Shown: piece after piece, positions 1-15,379 of the stretch | Numbering within the stretch: position 1 is the stretch's first letter | How the letters are laid out: the number at the start of each line of letters is the position of its first letter | DNA from: Glandiceps talaboti | Taxonomy: Eukaryota > Hemichordata > Enteropneusta > Spengelidae | Length of the DNA stretch: 64,000 nucleotides | Direction: 5' to 3' | NCBI RefSeq assembly: GCF_964340395.1 | Contig: NC_135570.1 | Coordinates: forward strand, 8,047,822 to 8,111,821 | Position numbers and translations under genes: made by a program | Notes under the pieces: generated by a model | What the model saw: only the letters and a program-made list of their open reading frames with translations | What the model was told of the DNA's origin: nothing | The model's database searches: none

Positions 1-1034
<1,034 letters not shown>

Positions 1035-1351
1035 ACAGACTTCATTAATACTCGTGTGGAGTTCGTTAATACTCGTCTAAAATTTGTCGATAGTTGAGTA
1101 AAGTTCGTCAATAGTCGTGTACATTTCGTCAATAGTCGTGTACAGTTCGTCAATAGTCGTGTACATTTCGTCAATAGTCGTGTAAAGTTCGTCAATAGTC
1201 GTGTAAAGTTCGTCAATAGTCGTGTACAGTTCGTCAATAGTCGTGTACAGTTCGTCAATAGTCGTGTACAGTTCGTCAATAATCGTGCACAGTTCGTCAA
1301 TAGTCGTGTACAGTTCGTCAATAGTCGTGTACAGTTCGTCAATAGTCGTTT
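1035..1351. repeat. 21-bp satellite, about 15 copies
   Basis: Units of 21 bases (AGTTCGTCAATAGTCGTGTAC with variants). Because 21 is a multiple of three, several frames stay open on both strands; I see these as artefacts. A degenerate fringe of the same motif reaches back to about 870. Confidence 0.9.
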
Positions 1352-2452
1352 GGAGTGAGCTAATGCCCGATTTGTATCTCGTTAACACTCGCGTCGTGTG
1401 CATATGAACTCATTATATCGTTCGCTCATTAAATGAATGTCACAAACGTGTGCAGTTTAATGATCTGTAACTTACTTTTTTTGTGGTTTTATCTACGGAA
1501 TGATTCATTCCATAGGCATATATTCTGGCAATGTTAGTTGCATTTTAAGTGTGCCTCATCTCATCTCGCCTGATTTGCTTTTGTTTTACGAATCAAGGAA
1601 AATTTTGTGATATAACGTAGGTGTGTATACTATGGCACTATACCCATAACTGTGTTACTCAGATATAGAGCTATGTTATACTTCACACACAAGTGTGTTA
1701 GTGTTCAAACCACTTGGAATATCTTTATTTTCTTCACTTTTCAACCATTGGTTAATTATTGTAAAGAAAAATATGTTCAACAGTAAAATTAAAAGGGGCA
1801 CGCCCATTTTTTAATTCAGTGATAGTTAACGTAAGAGCTGATATGCAAACTCAGCAATTATTTTCTTGAAGAAACAGTGCTATGAAAAGTTTTACGATAA
1901 ATGGTATCTTTAAGAAGTGTAGTTTTTCACTAATAATGTTTTTGGGTTTTCTGACAAATATATTTGATCGAAATCTTCATTTTTCTTTTTTGTTCTAATA
2001 TATTGAACTCGAAATGAAAATAGTTTTTTTTATTTAAAAAAAGAAGAAGTAGTTGTGTAAAGTCCGAATATGAATAATGAAAGACAACCATAATTTTAAA
2101 ATAATCCAACAACGATAGGTCACTACGGCACACCGGATATAGTTATAACTGGTCTGTAAATGAACACAAAAAAGGTTTATAACGTCCATCCAGATTGCTA
2201 AGATTTATCGACAGCCATAATGGAGAACAATAAAATGTTACACCAAAGATAAAAAATACCGACAAAATGAACAAATTTAAAGTCGTTTTTAGTTTGCGAG
2301 TACCTATGTTTTGAAACATTTAAAACAATCAGAGTGGAATATATATAACCATATATACATGCATATTGTTAGACTGTGTAATGTATAGTCTGATGATGAA
2401 TGCAAAAGTAACGTGAACCCGAGTAACGACTGATAACGTCACTATACCTTGG

Positions 2453-2454
<2 letters not shown>

Positions 2455-2539
<85 letters not shown>
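2455..2539. repeat. (TA)n microsatellite
   Basis: Pure TA dinucleotide run. Confidence 0.97.
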
Positions 2540-2542
<3 letters not shown>

Positions 2543-3097
2543 TGTAAGGGATAGGGGTTGATTTTATTCAAACGGCAACAGTTACGATATAAATAGAAAC
2601 GTGACGGAACAATCACTTATGAATTTCAATTCAAATCTTTTCACTGGTCATGTTATGTTTCCTACAATTCAATGTGTTCGTTATTCTACAGGCGTTGGAG
2701 AGACACCTTCGTCTATGGATATTCTAATTAATTCATTTTGGGTAGAGTTGTTGAAGTAATTTATGACTCAAAGAATTACTAGTATCTTATTATTAAAACG
2801 GTAAAGATTAACCATCTAGTATATATATTACACTCGTAGTCATGGTAACTATCACTTGCTCCAGGGATATTTTTCCTCTCACATGAAGTTTATAAAAAAA
2901 AAAAAGATATTTATGATGGTTCGGTTATTTCTCGTGTGAGATATCCTCTCCGACAACCGTCAATACCTTCAGGCCTTCATTTTTGTTTCCCGTCTGCAAA
3001 ACGACGATTAGCCAAATTTTGACCTTTCTTTGGTCTTTGAGTCTATCTAATGGGAATACAGAGGAAATTTTAGTACGTTGGCGTAGGCCGGCATAAA

Positions 3098-3156
3098 GAG
3101 AGAGAGAGAGAGAGAGAGAGAGTCTTATGTGATAGTACTGTAGAGAGAGAGAGAGA
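3098..3156. repeat. (GA)n microsatellite, interrupted
   Basis: Two GA runs separated by about 20 bases of non-repeat sequence. Confidence 0.9.
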
Positions 3157-3559
3157 AAAAAAAGCTTTTATAACGCTTATCTTTGAAGACTGTATCGATG
3201 TCGTTTTGCGAATCGTTTACCTTTAAACGGAACAGCATCCATATCATCATGATATCAAGGCCAGATAATTTCATATTCATTGCGTTTTTTAGCATGTAAG
3301 AAATTCGCTGTCAAGCTCGTGGCGAACAGACGTTCCCTTTTGTATGTTGAATGGATTACGTGACTTTATCCAACATATCTACATGTTTCATGTACGTTCT
3401 TTTTAGACCCTTTCCTTTAAACCTTCGAGATTGACACGAATAGAAATATGTTGGTTGTATACAGCTGTGGTAACCTGTCAATAACTAGGAGAACACCACA
3501 TGATATATTTGTTTGTTTAGTCGTTTTTTTAGAACAATAGTTAGGTTGTATTGTGGACA

Positions 3560-4165
3560 TAAACGCTACTCTAGTACTAAGATTAACACTGATCCAGTCC
3601 GTACACTCTACTGCACTAATAACACAACTACAGTACGAACATTACTACCTGTACGAATACTACTACAATACCAACACCATCTCAGTACCAACACTACTAT
3701 AGTGCGAACACTGCTACATTACTAATACTGCCACAGTACTAACACTACTAACACTACTACAGTACTAATACTACTATGATATGAACACTCTACTGTAACA
3801 ATATTAGCACTACCGCGGTGCGACAGTACTAATACTACTCTAATACGAACACTACTACTACTGTGAGAGTATTAGCACAACTACACTACTACGGTATTAA
3901 CACTACTGCACCGTGAACTAAAGTACTAACACTGCCACCGTACAGTACGAATACTAGTACTGTAACAGTACTAACACAATCACAGTACTAATACTACCAC
4001 AGTACTAACATTACCACAGTATTAACTCTAGTGCACTAACACTACTGCGCGCAGTACAAAATTACTACGACTACAAAACTAGTACTACCACAGTACTAAC
4101 ACGACCACAGTACTAACACTACCACATGTACAGTACTAAAACTGCTACTGTATGAACACTAGTTA
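3560..4165. repeat. Degenerate short-period repeat (CAGTACTAACACTAC-like)
   Basis: Some 600 bases of irregular repeats of about 15 bases built on ACTAC, CAGTACTAACAC and GTACGAAC. Confidence 0.75.
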
Positions 4166-5905
4166 GTGGTCTGAGCGTACATACAAGGCTTAAAATCAAC
4201 TGACCAATCGGGGATGTTCCCATCACAAAAAGTTTTTGAGTTTTGGTTCGTTAAGTTTTTTGGCGGGAAATGTTTTCATACTAGTACTCTTGAGTTGTTT
4301 ACTCTCATAGCGTATTCAGTGATGAACAATTAGGACTTTCCGAACGTAGTCTGAGTCCGACGAACTTATTGTGGCCCTCTCAGTTCTCCTTTGGGAAATT
4401 TATGGAAGGTGTTCTTTACGTCAAGTATTTTGAAATTTATCATCAGAATGCAAAGGAGTATTCCATTACAACTGGAGGGGTGGCACAGAGACTGTCGTCA
4501 ACATGCCGTTTTGGTGAACAATCAAGCCGGATTAGTTCTTTATTGGAAGTCGTCTCACGTTTACATGACAAGCTGCTGCGTTCACCAATTTACGCATGGC
4601 TGGTCACAATTGACTATTTCATGCATGTATACACTGACTCTCACGAACATAGGTTGTCCTAAGACCACCGTGTGTTTATCACAATTTAGTAGAACATTAA
4701 GACACACTCGGCGGCGACAAACACATATCTTGCTGCGTGATTTTGTCCCCTAAGTTTACACAATCTCTGCTTCGCGTTATTTTTTTGTAAGTGATTTTGC
4801 CGAGTATAGCTCAACTTACTTTTGAAATTTCTTGAACAACTTCACTTCCCGACGCAGCTATTGTTTTGATAGGAATACGTTTATTTCCCCTCCCGCGCTA
4901 TTCGTTGACATTCACTCAACCTTTCAAGCTAATCCGGGGCCTCGTACGATTTATCGGTAATGGCACGTTCTGCTCGTATTTCCTATGATTAATCGCGGTC
5001 GGAGAGTAGACGCTTAACTAGTAAATGCCACGTTAGGAACTGAATACAGTAAAATTATATGACCGTAAGTACGCATTCCCCAAGACAATTGTAACTACCG
5101 GCCCAGTTTCTCCTAATCACTAACGACGACCTTCATCCAACACGTCAAAAAGATTGACGAGCGCGACTGGCTGAATACACGCCAACTTGCGTTCCGTTTT
5201 GCTATTGACTGGGATGCGATACACCATGTATTTACAAATATGCCTCTGATGTTTTGCGTGAACGCATTTTTTGGTTGAAATTTGATACCGGCGTCCTCGT
5301 GAGTGAATAGTTCAACTTTTAACCTTCAGTCGTGATTAGAGAAAAGTAGTTTTGAATGTTCCGAATATTCAATAGCGAAACGTACATATGGTTGAAATCG
5401 TTCGACGTACACTACAGACCAGTTCTGAATACACGCAGGCCCAGGCTACTGTGATAAACTACAGATGGGGATTGACAGAGAGAGAGACGGATACAGAGAA
5501 TATGGGTTGGGATCCCCTAGGGTTAATAGTCTAAACCTTAGCTCGAGGTGAGAAACAGTAAATGCTCTATTCAACAAAAACAAACACTTTGAAACGATCG
5601 CCAGCGGGTAGCGGTACCATAGAAACTTATGGCATGGTGTATCTGTCAACAGTATAGTCACGTGACACTTCACGGCGGCGTTAGTGAGATATGTGTTATA
5701 ATATATTTTGACACTGCAGTCAAGTTTTTTTGTGACAAACTAACACGCATATACACCGTGAAGACGACTGACTAGACCAACAGAAGTTCTGGCGTTTTTT
5801 AAGGCAAAACTTATATATCCAGGCTAACCCCCTTGAGGTTATTAACTGTACATATTTAATAATAGTATTTATTTTTTCAAAGAATGTGACATTTTGTCCT
5901 TATGC
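4166..5905. other. Intergenic, no gene seen
   Basis: CpG-rich unique DNA. Overlapping open frames of about 100-120 codons at 4369-4753 have no recognisable domain. Confidence 0.55.
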
Positions 5906-6108
5906 GTATGTATGTATGTATGTATGTATGTATGTATGTATGTATGTATGTATGTATGTATGTATGTATGTATGTATGTATGTATGTATGTATGTATGTA
6001 TGTATGTATGTATGTATGTATGTATGTATGTATGTATGTATGTATGTATGTATGTATGTATGTATGTATGTATGTATGTACGTACGTACGTACGTACGTA
6101 CGCACGCA

Positions 6109-6140
<32 letters not shown>

Positions 6141-6142
6141 CA
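5906..6142. repeat. Compound microsatellite (TATG)n-(TACG)n-(CACG)n-(CA)n
   Basis: Tetranucleotide phases change in order along the array: TATG to about 6079, TACG to about 6100, CACG to about 6127, then CA. The progression is consistent with stepwise point mutation and spread. Confidence 0.95.
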
Positions 6143-8285
6143 TATACATATACATACATACATTACGTACATGCATGTTAGTGTGTTATACGTACATACG
6201 TAAGTATATACGTACGAACGTACGTACGTATGTATTAGATTCAGTGCGCCATTTCCGACAGTGTATATTAAGTCACGTTTGATCATTCCTTTTTTTTTCG
6301 TTTCTTCATAACAACGTGCAGCTCTTTCTTACTGTCACAAACATGACCTGTATATTTAATTGCGCCTGTAGTTTTGAAATAAATACAGTCTTTGAAGGAC
6401 TGGTGTAAACGTTGATTGAGGTGATGGTGGTCTGAAGGAAATACACAATGCTATAACCTTTCAAATGACGTTCTTTTTTTTGTAATTACTTTGGTATTTT
6501 ATTACGAGGCTATTTGGGCTTCCGCGGCGCTCATGCAGTTAAAAATCGAACCATAAATCGTGTCAAGAGGTAGGGGCATCGATAGCACTTAGAACGGCGT
6601 GAGATATATTGGTAATAAAGCGTAAAGGTTTTTAGGTATGTGCGTGAATCGATATTGATGTATCACGTTTAACTGACGATCAGTCTGGTTCATTACAATT
6701 TCGTCAATATAACTTGTGCTTCGTGACTATGCGTTCTCACTGTTCCTATGAATTCCATTTTATGAAGCGAATCAATGCATAACAACGGAACATCAGTGTC
6801 GTCGTCAACACCGCTCGTCTGCGAACAAATTAGCCTCTTTTTAGGTGACCCGGGGGAAAACGTAGACGAGGGCACTCTTTGCAGACAGATAAAAAATTAA
6901 AATATGGAACGAGAGAGAGAGAAAGACGATTGCCATTGTGGCTGTGGACATACTGTCGGTTTAATTTGTAAAGCAAAATTACATGTAGTCGCGTGTGCAG
7001 ATGATCGGGTAATAATGTTGAATTGGCGATATGACACGATCAGAGTAAAAAAACGCCGACACCCGCATCACGTTCTCTCAGTTCTCGGATAGAGATATAG
7101 AAATACCGACAAAGAGAGTAGATTCAATAAAGAACACACACGCCTCTAACGTGCGGCGGTGATCGATCGTAGACTGGAATTGATCATCAACACAGGTCAC
7201 AAACATAAAATCCGTAATGCACGCTGTATGGATGCCGCAACAACTCCTGATCTTTCTTAATTAGCTCTCGTTGTATGCCTTCATCGGTATAATACATACG
7301 ACTGCGCAATATGGATGCGTTGCACTTAGGGAAGCGTTAGTGACTATGATAAGGACACGTGTACTGCATTTTCAGTATGTATATTTACAACAGTTTGGAT
7401 ATGTCCAGATAACGTCGCCATAACTCACTCCCTTTCGCCTAGAATGTTAGAAATATAAAGTGATCAGCCATCGTCGCAAAAAACCTCTTTAGGGCACTAT
7501 ACTACGACACACGTTGTTTTTATACATTATTTTTAGATGCGTCAGCGGAAAGGATAATAGGCTCCAGTGAAAAAGGAAAAAACGCAGTTTTTTTTCCGAC
7601 GTTCTGTACTGTCTTTTTTTTCGGATTAATAGCATACACAAACCTTTTTTTAAAGCGGCAATAGAACACTACTTAGTTATAACATTGTCGGCATGACTTG
7701 CCTGTAAACGTTTGATTTGAAAATGATAAAATTACCCTTTTTTGGTAAAAATGTTGACTTCATGTTACAGCTGGTAGTCTGACAAGATTGTTGAACAGAA
7801 AACGCATAACTTAGCGCAAAAGTTTGATTTTGAGTTTTTACATTACAATAATTTTCTGGAAATTGTTGACTTTGCGTTGCTTCAACTGATAGTGAAACAT
7901 TCTAATTTGGTAAAAATTTGAAGTAGTAAATATGATAACGTATCACTAGTCACAATTGAACGCAGGGGTGGTTTGTAATTAGTGATGGGGGGGGGGTGAG
8001 GTGAAAATAACGACGAAGGTCCTTTCTGTCAGATTTATGAAATAAATCGTATAGGGGGAGGTGTACCTCAACCAGCTGGGATTTTATGAAGCCAACTGTC
8101 ATTTTAACATGATGTTGGTTGTAGTAATTATAATGCGACATGTAGACATCTGTGTACCATTGTGGTGTGTATATAAGTACAGTATGAATGAATGGCAGAG
8201 GACACTTTGATCCGAACAAAATATCTCCCTCCAAAACGCAAAAAAGAGATCATCTCATAACCATTTTAGAAAAATATGTACCCAT

Positions 8286-8359
<74 letters not shown>

Positions 8360-8694
8360 CCTATAGGTCTCCCCCTCAAAAGCACTGGAGCTTGTTGGTC
8401 TCAGTTTCAAGCCCATTCGTAGCCCACAGTTTCACAGCTTTTGTAAAGCAAAGTTTAATATAAAGTTAAGAGTATTGACATAACACGTACAATAACTAAT
8501 ATAGTATGTGGTTGTTAGGCAACGCGCACGCAATTCCCGGACGCAAGTGTCTCGGTATCACTCTGTGTAAAATAATAAAGGCGTAGGTAAGGAATGGGAG
8601 CAACAAACGAACCCATCTAATATAATCATGCTATTGTAGAAATGAAACGTTCTCCCATCACAATCCAACACACAATGACCCACCTCTTATTGTT
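6143..8694. other. Intergenic, no gene seen apart from one microsatellite
   Basis: CpG-rich unique sequence with homopolymer T and G runs (for example a G run near 7987). No domain-bearing frame. Confidence 0.55.
8287..8357. repeat. (CTGT)n microsatellite
   Basis: About 17 CTGT units with one terminal variant (CTGTCCGT). Confidence 0.95.
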
Positions 8695-9400
8695 CGGATT
8701 TAATGAGTCATTTGCATAATTAAGGATATTTGGTAATTAGACAATATCTTACGAACACAATCTTCAATTTTCATATAATTTAATGTATACATTGATTATA
8801 ACACGACGCACATTTACTGTAAAGCTTGTTGATGTAGCTCTAAATTGTAATCAGTAATTTGCATAATTAGTGATTTTTGGAAATTAGGCAATATCTTGAG
8901 AATGCAATCTTCAATTTCATAAGTTGGTATATACATGAAGCACACATCGTGCATTATAAAGCTTACAGAGAAATATTGAGGCGTCCTTTGCATAATTAAT
9001 GATTTCGGTAATATTTTAAGAATTCAAACTTAAAATTTCATAAAATTTCACAAAATACAGTGGTGACAACACAGCGCTTGTTGATACAGTTTTTGATTTT
9101 ATGAGTAATTTGAATAATTAATGAATTTTGGCAATTAGCCAATAATTTAAGAATTCAATCTTCAAATTTCATATACATTGGTGTATACATTGCTGATAAC
9201 AAAGCGCATACGTTTGACATCGCTTGAGGATGTAGTTTTTGTTTTTATTGAGTCATTTGCATAATTAACGATTATTGGTGCTACAAATTTCTTGTGATCT
9301 TGGTCAGTTGGTGCACATATTGACGATGACACAATGCATGTGTCCTGTATTTGAATAGAAATGCTTTAAACTTCATAAAATTTGGTATGTACGTACGTTG
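8695..9400. repeat. Degenerate tandem repeat of about 140 bp, five copies
   Basis: Each copy contains TTTGCATAATTA, then GGTAATTAGGCAATATCTTA, then an AT-rich tail with GCTTGTTGATGTAG. Copies of the first motif begin near 8710, 8857, 8987, 9111 (one mismatch) and 9254. Confidence 0.75.
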
Positions 9401-11121
9401 ATGATAACAAGGGATATAGAAACAACAACCCTTGTGGAAGGTAATCAGTTTAAATCTGGTATTTCTACAGCGCACAAAAGCAGTGCAAATGAATAAGAAA
9501 ACGTGGTAAATAACGGCCCGTGCATAGATATACACTTGAATTTCAGCATCGCGTGAAAATGCTGTTTATATTCTTGACACGGTGTGATGATGAAATTTGT
9601 TGCGTTCAATGATGGAACAGGCATATTTTGATGGCAGTATCAAAATACTTTGATGTGACTTTACCATCACTATGGCAACGATGGTGTAACACAGTACCGA
9701 GGACGTAGATAATGAAATATGCATGACTTTTTGAAAAGACATAAAACACAACAACGTTGAAGGGCTGTCCAAGAACCGATGTTTAATGGTGCGACGAAGC
9801 TATAATATGACATAGTGGCGGGCAAATAGCTTAAATACCATTTGCGATGTTGACTCTTTATTGAAATAAGATCAGACAGCGTGCTATCGCCTCGGGAAAG
9901 ACGCATTGCGAGTAATCGTGATCGAGTCATTCACGCTGTAACGGCGCTCATTCCAGAGCTCCTTAACTTATTAGGAATGAACACGATTAGCGGAATATCG
10001 TAACTATGTGTGTGAACTACCCGGTACGGTTTATATTACCCGATGAAACTATACTTCTGCTTCGTATCGTCTCAACATCAATCGGTAAGTAATTGCGTTA
10101 CAAATTAAAGTCCTAAATTACCACATAATTCCAATAAAAACATCACTCGTTCATATATATGCATTTATTCCTTGTTCAATGTCTAAAATTTGTAATTTAT
10201 ACAGTACTTCCGTTGTAGGTCTTTGAAGTATTTCGGCGTCATTGCAGACAAGACTCCGCTCGTAATGAATTGGACTCGCGTGGAATACGTAAAACTAAGG
10301 TGTCAAATTACAAATAACGTTCAATTCAAAGGAACAATTTTGTCGTAACAAAGCTCCCTCCTGGCCAGGCACGCATCACCCGTTAACGAATTTATCAGAC
10401 AATTTTCTCTTTTAGGCATGTAGCGACGTAGACACTTGGGAATTCGATGCACAGGTGATCACGAGATCGGTATAAAGTATAGTGCAGATACTCGACAACG
10501 AAATCATGATTTCCTGCCTACATGTAGTGAATAGTTAATGAGGCGGATGGCGGGATGTGGCAAAGCCAAAGATGCTATATTTATCAAGAGAAGGAATATT
10601 AAGACGGAAATAGGTGTACGTTGGACATCCTTTACTATGTAGCGCTTGACTAGTCGATTAAGACCATATCGTTTTGAGCTGCGACACAGTCATTAATTTT
10701 AAAACGCGTGTTTTTATTGGCTACCAAAGTAATACCATCCACTGCGGTGGGATTGCGTATGTTAACAACAAGAGCTTTTCACGAATCAAATTGTACAAAA
10801 TAAAAAAAAAATGCTAAACAAAATACTCCAGCGATATAAATTGTTTTGCTCGGATTTAAAAAAAAATTTAAATACACTTTTACGTCATATGCAATTAACC
10901 TCAGAAATCCGACGCACTGTGACTTGGTGTCTATGAAAACGCGTTTTATTAATAGATAAGACGAAATGGGTAAATATCAAATATTGATAACATCATGGGA
11001 ATTTACACAATGCAGTTGACCCGTACTTCGATTATCTGTGGCTGTTTCCGTAATATTTATAAATTTATACTTTTCCATTACGCGACAATGAAAGTAGGTG
11101 AATTCATGGACGTATATACTC
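9401..11121. other. Intergenic, no gene seen
   Basis: Unique CpG-rich sequence without recognisable coding or RNA features. Confidence 0.55.
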
Positions 11122-11466
11122 ACATACATACATACATACATACATACATACATACATACATACATACATACATACATACATACATACATACATACATACA
11201 TACATACTCACATACATACATACATACATACATACTCACACACACATACATACATACATACTCACATACATACATACATACATACATACATACATACTCA
11301 CACACACACATACATACATACATACATACACACACATACATACATACATACATACATACATACATACATACATACATACATACATACATACATACATACA
11401 TACATACATACATACATACATACATACATACATACATACATACATACATACATACATACATACATA
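11122..11466. repeat. (CATA)n microsatellite with CTCA/CACA interruptions
   Basis: About 345 bases of CATA with scattered ACTCACA and CACACA interruptions in the left half and a pure right half. Confidence 0.96.
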
Positions 11467-12294
11467 CGCACCGTTTGAGTCACTTAGTACACTTCACACA
11501 GTGTAGCTAACCGTAAAATGACATTCAAACCAGGAAGAAATAGGAGGAGGGTTATCCCCTAAGTCTGAATGCGGTGAAGTCCATATTTTAAGGATCAAAG
11601 CGAAGAAAAAGAAACGTGTATGTGCATAAACTGACCTTATACATTTTGGTTATATTTTAATGTCAAGTACTATTAATTGTGTTATAGATTCTAGTAGACC
11701 ATTCTTTGTCAGAGACGTGCAGGTGGTATTAACACCAGCAGTCACGTGATTGATATATAATGTATGCCGTTTATGGAGAAATACCATTTTGTTCGAAGAA
11801 GTTTTCAAAACGTTAATTGTCAGATGGACAAAATAATGCTGAATCCCGAACTTCTCCGCTCCCGCTTAGCTACATGTAAGCTTACTTTCCGAAGTTACAG
11901 TTGCAACCTCAAGCCACCCCAAGATACTACGAAACCAGAATGACTATAAAGTTTTAGAGGCAGCACGATGGCTTTTTTTTAACGTTTCACACAAGGCACT
12001 TTGATGCAAATTACATTAAGCAGACACTGATAGTGGGCAAACATGTAAAATAATACTGTAACATTTTATCTCGCTGTCACCGTACACAACTTGAAAACAA
12101 TATCGGTGAAACAAGGCAGATTCAAACACAGAACGGTTTAACTGTGTTCTCAGTGAGTGAGATAAAACGTAAAATATGGCACTGACAGCGCGCACGAAAG
12201 TTGAATATTATTCGTGCAATTTATGACAACCAATTGCCGAGATGGAAAAACATGGTGTATTTCTGGTCTTGTAAAGTTTTATGTGCTCAGAAGC

Positions 12295-12430
12295 AATATA
12301 ATGAGTTACAAACACAGATTTGATCTAAGTTGTTTGGCATTGATTTTTCATAGGAAACCATGATAAAATTGTTTTATAAATTAAAAATCCAAAATAAATG
12401 CCTAATACTCATCCGTATGGGCAGCGCTTT
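12295..12430. mobile_element. MITE family 3, half copy upstream of TET
   Basis: Only the right half remains: GAGTTACAAACACAGA, ATTGATTTTTCATAGGAAAC and a terminal CATCCGTATGGGCAGCGCTT. Confidence 0.6.
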
Positions 12431-14892
12431 GGAAATAAAATTCTTTAGTTTCTGTAGTTACTTTGTTGATAGAGTGTCAAAACCATTCCAAAATTGAGCC
12501 ATCGTTTTCTAATTCAATATGGCCGCTGAATATTGTATCAACTCTAGATTTTCCTGAAAACAAGAGCTGAACTCTTAAATTTATTTCATTGTCTCAAAAG
12601 ACCCGTAACAAGCATTCTTGGCAAAGTTTAGATATAGTTTAAGAACTTTTATTTCAGGGTTTTTGTCCATAAGGTGCATTCTACCACAAGAAAAGTCAAA
12701 ATGGCTGTCCACGGTCGCAATAGAGAACTTTAAAAAATATTTGTAAACCACCGACAACACAGTGCTTAGAATGTAAATAAAGTTTTGAAAGTAGACTAGT
12801 CGACCTAATTATGGAGCTCAATGTTACCAATCTTAAGTCCACGTCACCTAAATGGTTCGTCATTCAAGTTGTAGTTGGAATGATTGTAGTTCTCACGACA
12901 AGTTCAAAGCCTCGGGTTGTTTTCACTGGAATTACAGGCCTACCAACATATCGATCCTTCGTGTTGTCACTTTGTTTCACATACCATTTATTTTGCATGT
13001 AATATTCAACAGTCATTCAAGCATACCCAGTCACTCTATTGTGGAGACCTCTCCTCGCTGTTGTGAAACCATGTGCGAGATTTTTTTTGGATGGGAGGGG
13101 GTTGTCTAACGCTAAGAGTAGTCTAGCTGCTAGCCCTTTGCGTAATTCGGTGACCATTTAGCTTGCATATCGTCAAATTCGCTGTCGAGGGCTTGCGAAC
13201 CAGAGGTACTGTCATCCTCGGCTTCTGTTCGGCAACTTTCCGAGCGCAGATCCGAGGTCTCACTACAACTTTTACATGTAATTTACAAAACTACTCTGTG
13301 AGGTAGATTTCTATTCAACGAAATCTAGTACATGTACTAGTTGTACGGAAATGTACATGTTGAACAAAATCGTGGACTTGTGCATGTTTTTTGTACTATG
13401 TGTATTATTAAAGGTTCTATTCATCGCCTAACTTGAGGACATGTACAACTGTATAGACTCATCTTTTCAATACAACATAGTTGGGGAAATCACCGTTAAA
13501 AATCGTGAAACTGTTCGAACGGCTCATTTTCGATGTAAACATCACAGGTCGTGGTATTTATTAACTGGAATACTACAAATATGTCGTCGATATACTAGAC
13601 CGTTGAGACATTTGGCGCCGACTTTTTTTTTTTTTTTTTTGTAGTACGGAAAATTATACTCCACACTAAAATGCCTACTACATGATCATGTGTTCACGTG
13701 TATCACAGACAAGGAAGACATTTCGTCGTGGTATGCACAACATGTATCGAAACTGCTAAACTTACATTCAAATCCAAGTTTCCTGTACACCACAATGGTA
13801 TTAGGAGTCGACGCTACAGTAAAATTTGAAATGGCGGGAAACTGAGCTAATTTTAGATTGTTCACAAAAATGACGTATTTAACGAGTATTTGGCACACTC
13901 GCTTTATGTAGGCCGGCCATTCCGACTCGACTTCGTGTCTTTAGCTTCGTTTACACTTCATTCTGAATTTCAAGTTAACATCCGCGTTTCTAGAAATTAT
14001 ACACGTATGTCGCTTCACGATTTGTGTTTAGAGCGCAATTTCTATTACACAGTGGGTGTTTCACTTTAATACGTGCCCCGAGGTCATGACAGCGAAGGGC
14101 GGCATGGACAGTTTTACTATTGTTTACAAACGACATGGCGTTGTCTCGATCTCGTGGTTCGTCGCTATCTCGACATTGCGTGTACGCGTGTCCAGGTTCA
14201 CACTTGTATACGATGTCTGTACTGTAGTGTACATATAGCTTAAATAATGCTCTTCGTGGTGTATATACACTTTCGTATAAGGTCAATGTCGTGAACACTA
14301 AAACACCCTGGGAAACACCCCTGATTGATACGAAACACGTCTGTGAAGAAAACAATAAATACTACTTTTATGTGCCGACTATAAACGTTTAACCACGCCA
14401 ACACTATATCCGTTACTATATTTGATGGATCGCTTTTAGAGCGAACGATTGTTTATGTGTGGGTGTGCGTGAGTACGACTGAGTGTCGTTATTATGAATG
14501 CAGGCACAGACTCGGTCTTTCCTTTGTAATTTGTAAACACGCTTTTGAAATTTTTACGCAATGCCAAGAGATTTGGCCTTGAGAGACCGGAATGTAAAAA
14601 AATCGCCACGTTGCGGTGAGCTTCAGAACGACGTAGTATTAATGATATGTTTTATTTAGGTGTGACTCGTATCACAACCACGCGTGATCGCTGTGGGCAA
14701 GTGATATGTACAGTACGCGATTACCGTTATCACGATTGTCCATAACGCACTGTCTTATCTCGTTTCCGTTGTGACGACACATATTTGTCTACCCGTATGT
14801 ACGTGTACTAGTAAAGCTAACTGTACATTCAATATTTTACTTCGATAGCTTATTACTAATTTACGAAATAAAAATCGCCTTGTCTATTGCAC

Positions 14893-14920
14893 CATGGATG
14901 TATTAGTGAATACATCCATG
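14893..14920. other. Perfect 12-bp hairpin with 4-base loop
   Basis: CATGGATGTATT pairs with AATACATCCATG around AGTG. Confidence 0.8.
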
Positions 14921-15379
14921 ATTGCACTGACTGAAATAACCCCCTTACCTCCACGAAATAACGAACACTTATTATGATAATCGCTGATATCGAAAATTTT
15001 CAGTGTATTCATAATGTAAAACCGGAACAAATACAAAATGATGAAATTGAGAAATGAAAGTAAAGTGCAAGTGTTAGTTTCTCATTTTGTTGTTCCCAGC
15101 GTGACTGTAAATTCGACGTTAACTTGTAACTTGTATTTGCTCACATCTCTCTGTCGAGGTGAATATCAAGCATCATTCGTCTCCATCTCAGACGAAAACG
15201 CGTGTCGGCTGTAAAATTGATGGCGATTAGGGAGGCCTGCTTTCCTCCTGATTCATTTGCGGAAAGGCTTTCGACGCGGTAATTTGAGACGGTTCAGTTG
15301 ACGTCGCTGGCGTCGTGTGAAGAGATGCTGCGAGTGCATACGTGCGTGGGTATCAGCTTACTTCACACACAACTACTTT

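Larger units (their letters stand above)
1352..3559. other. Intergenic, no gene seen
   Basis: AT-rich unique DNA around the TA and GA microsatellites. Open frames here are short and lack splice or codon support. Confidence 0.6.
11467..15379. other. Intergenic, no certain gene; one half MITE and one hairpin
   Basis: The CpG-poor part at about 11.6-13.0 kb holds the family 3 half copy; 13.1-15.3 kb is CpG-rich. A frame of 121 codons on the minus strand at 13990-14355 shows no domain. Confidence 0.5.

Noticed and set aside
5869-6286. Open frames rich in MYVC or YIHT repeats on both strands
   Set aside because: Artefacts of the GTAT/TACG microsatellite.
11098-11510. Long YIHT-repeat frame on the plus strand
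   Set aside because: Artefact of the CATA microsatellite.
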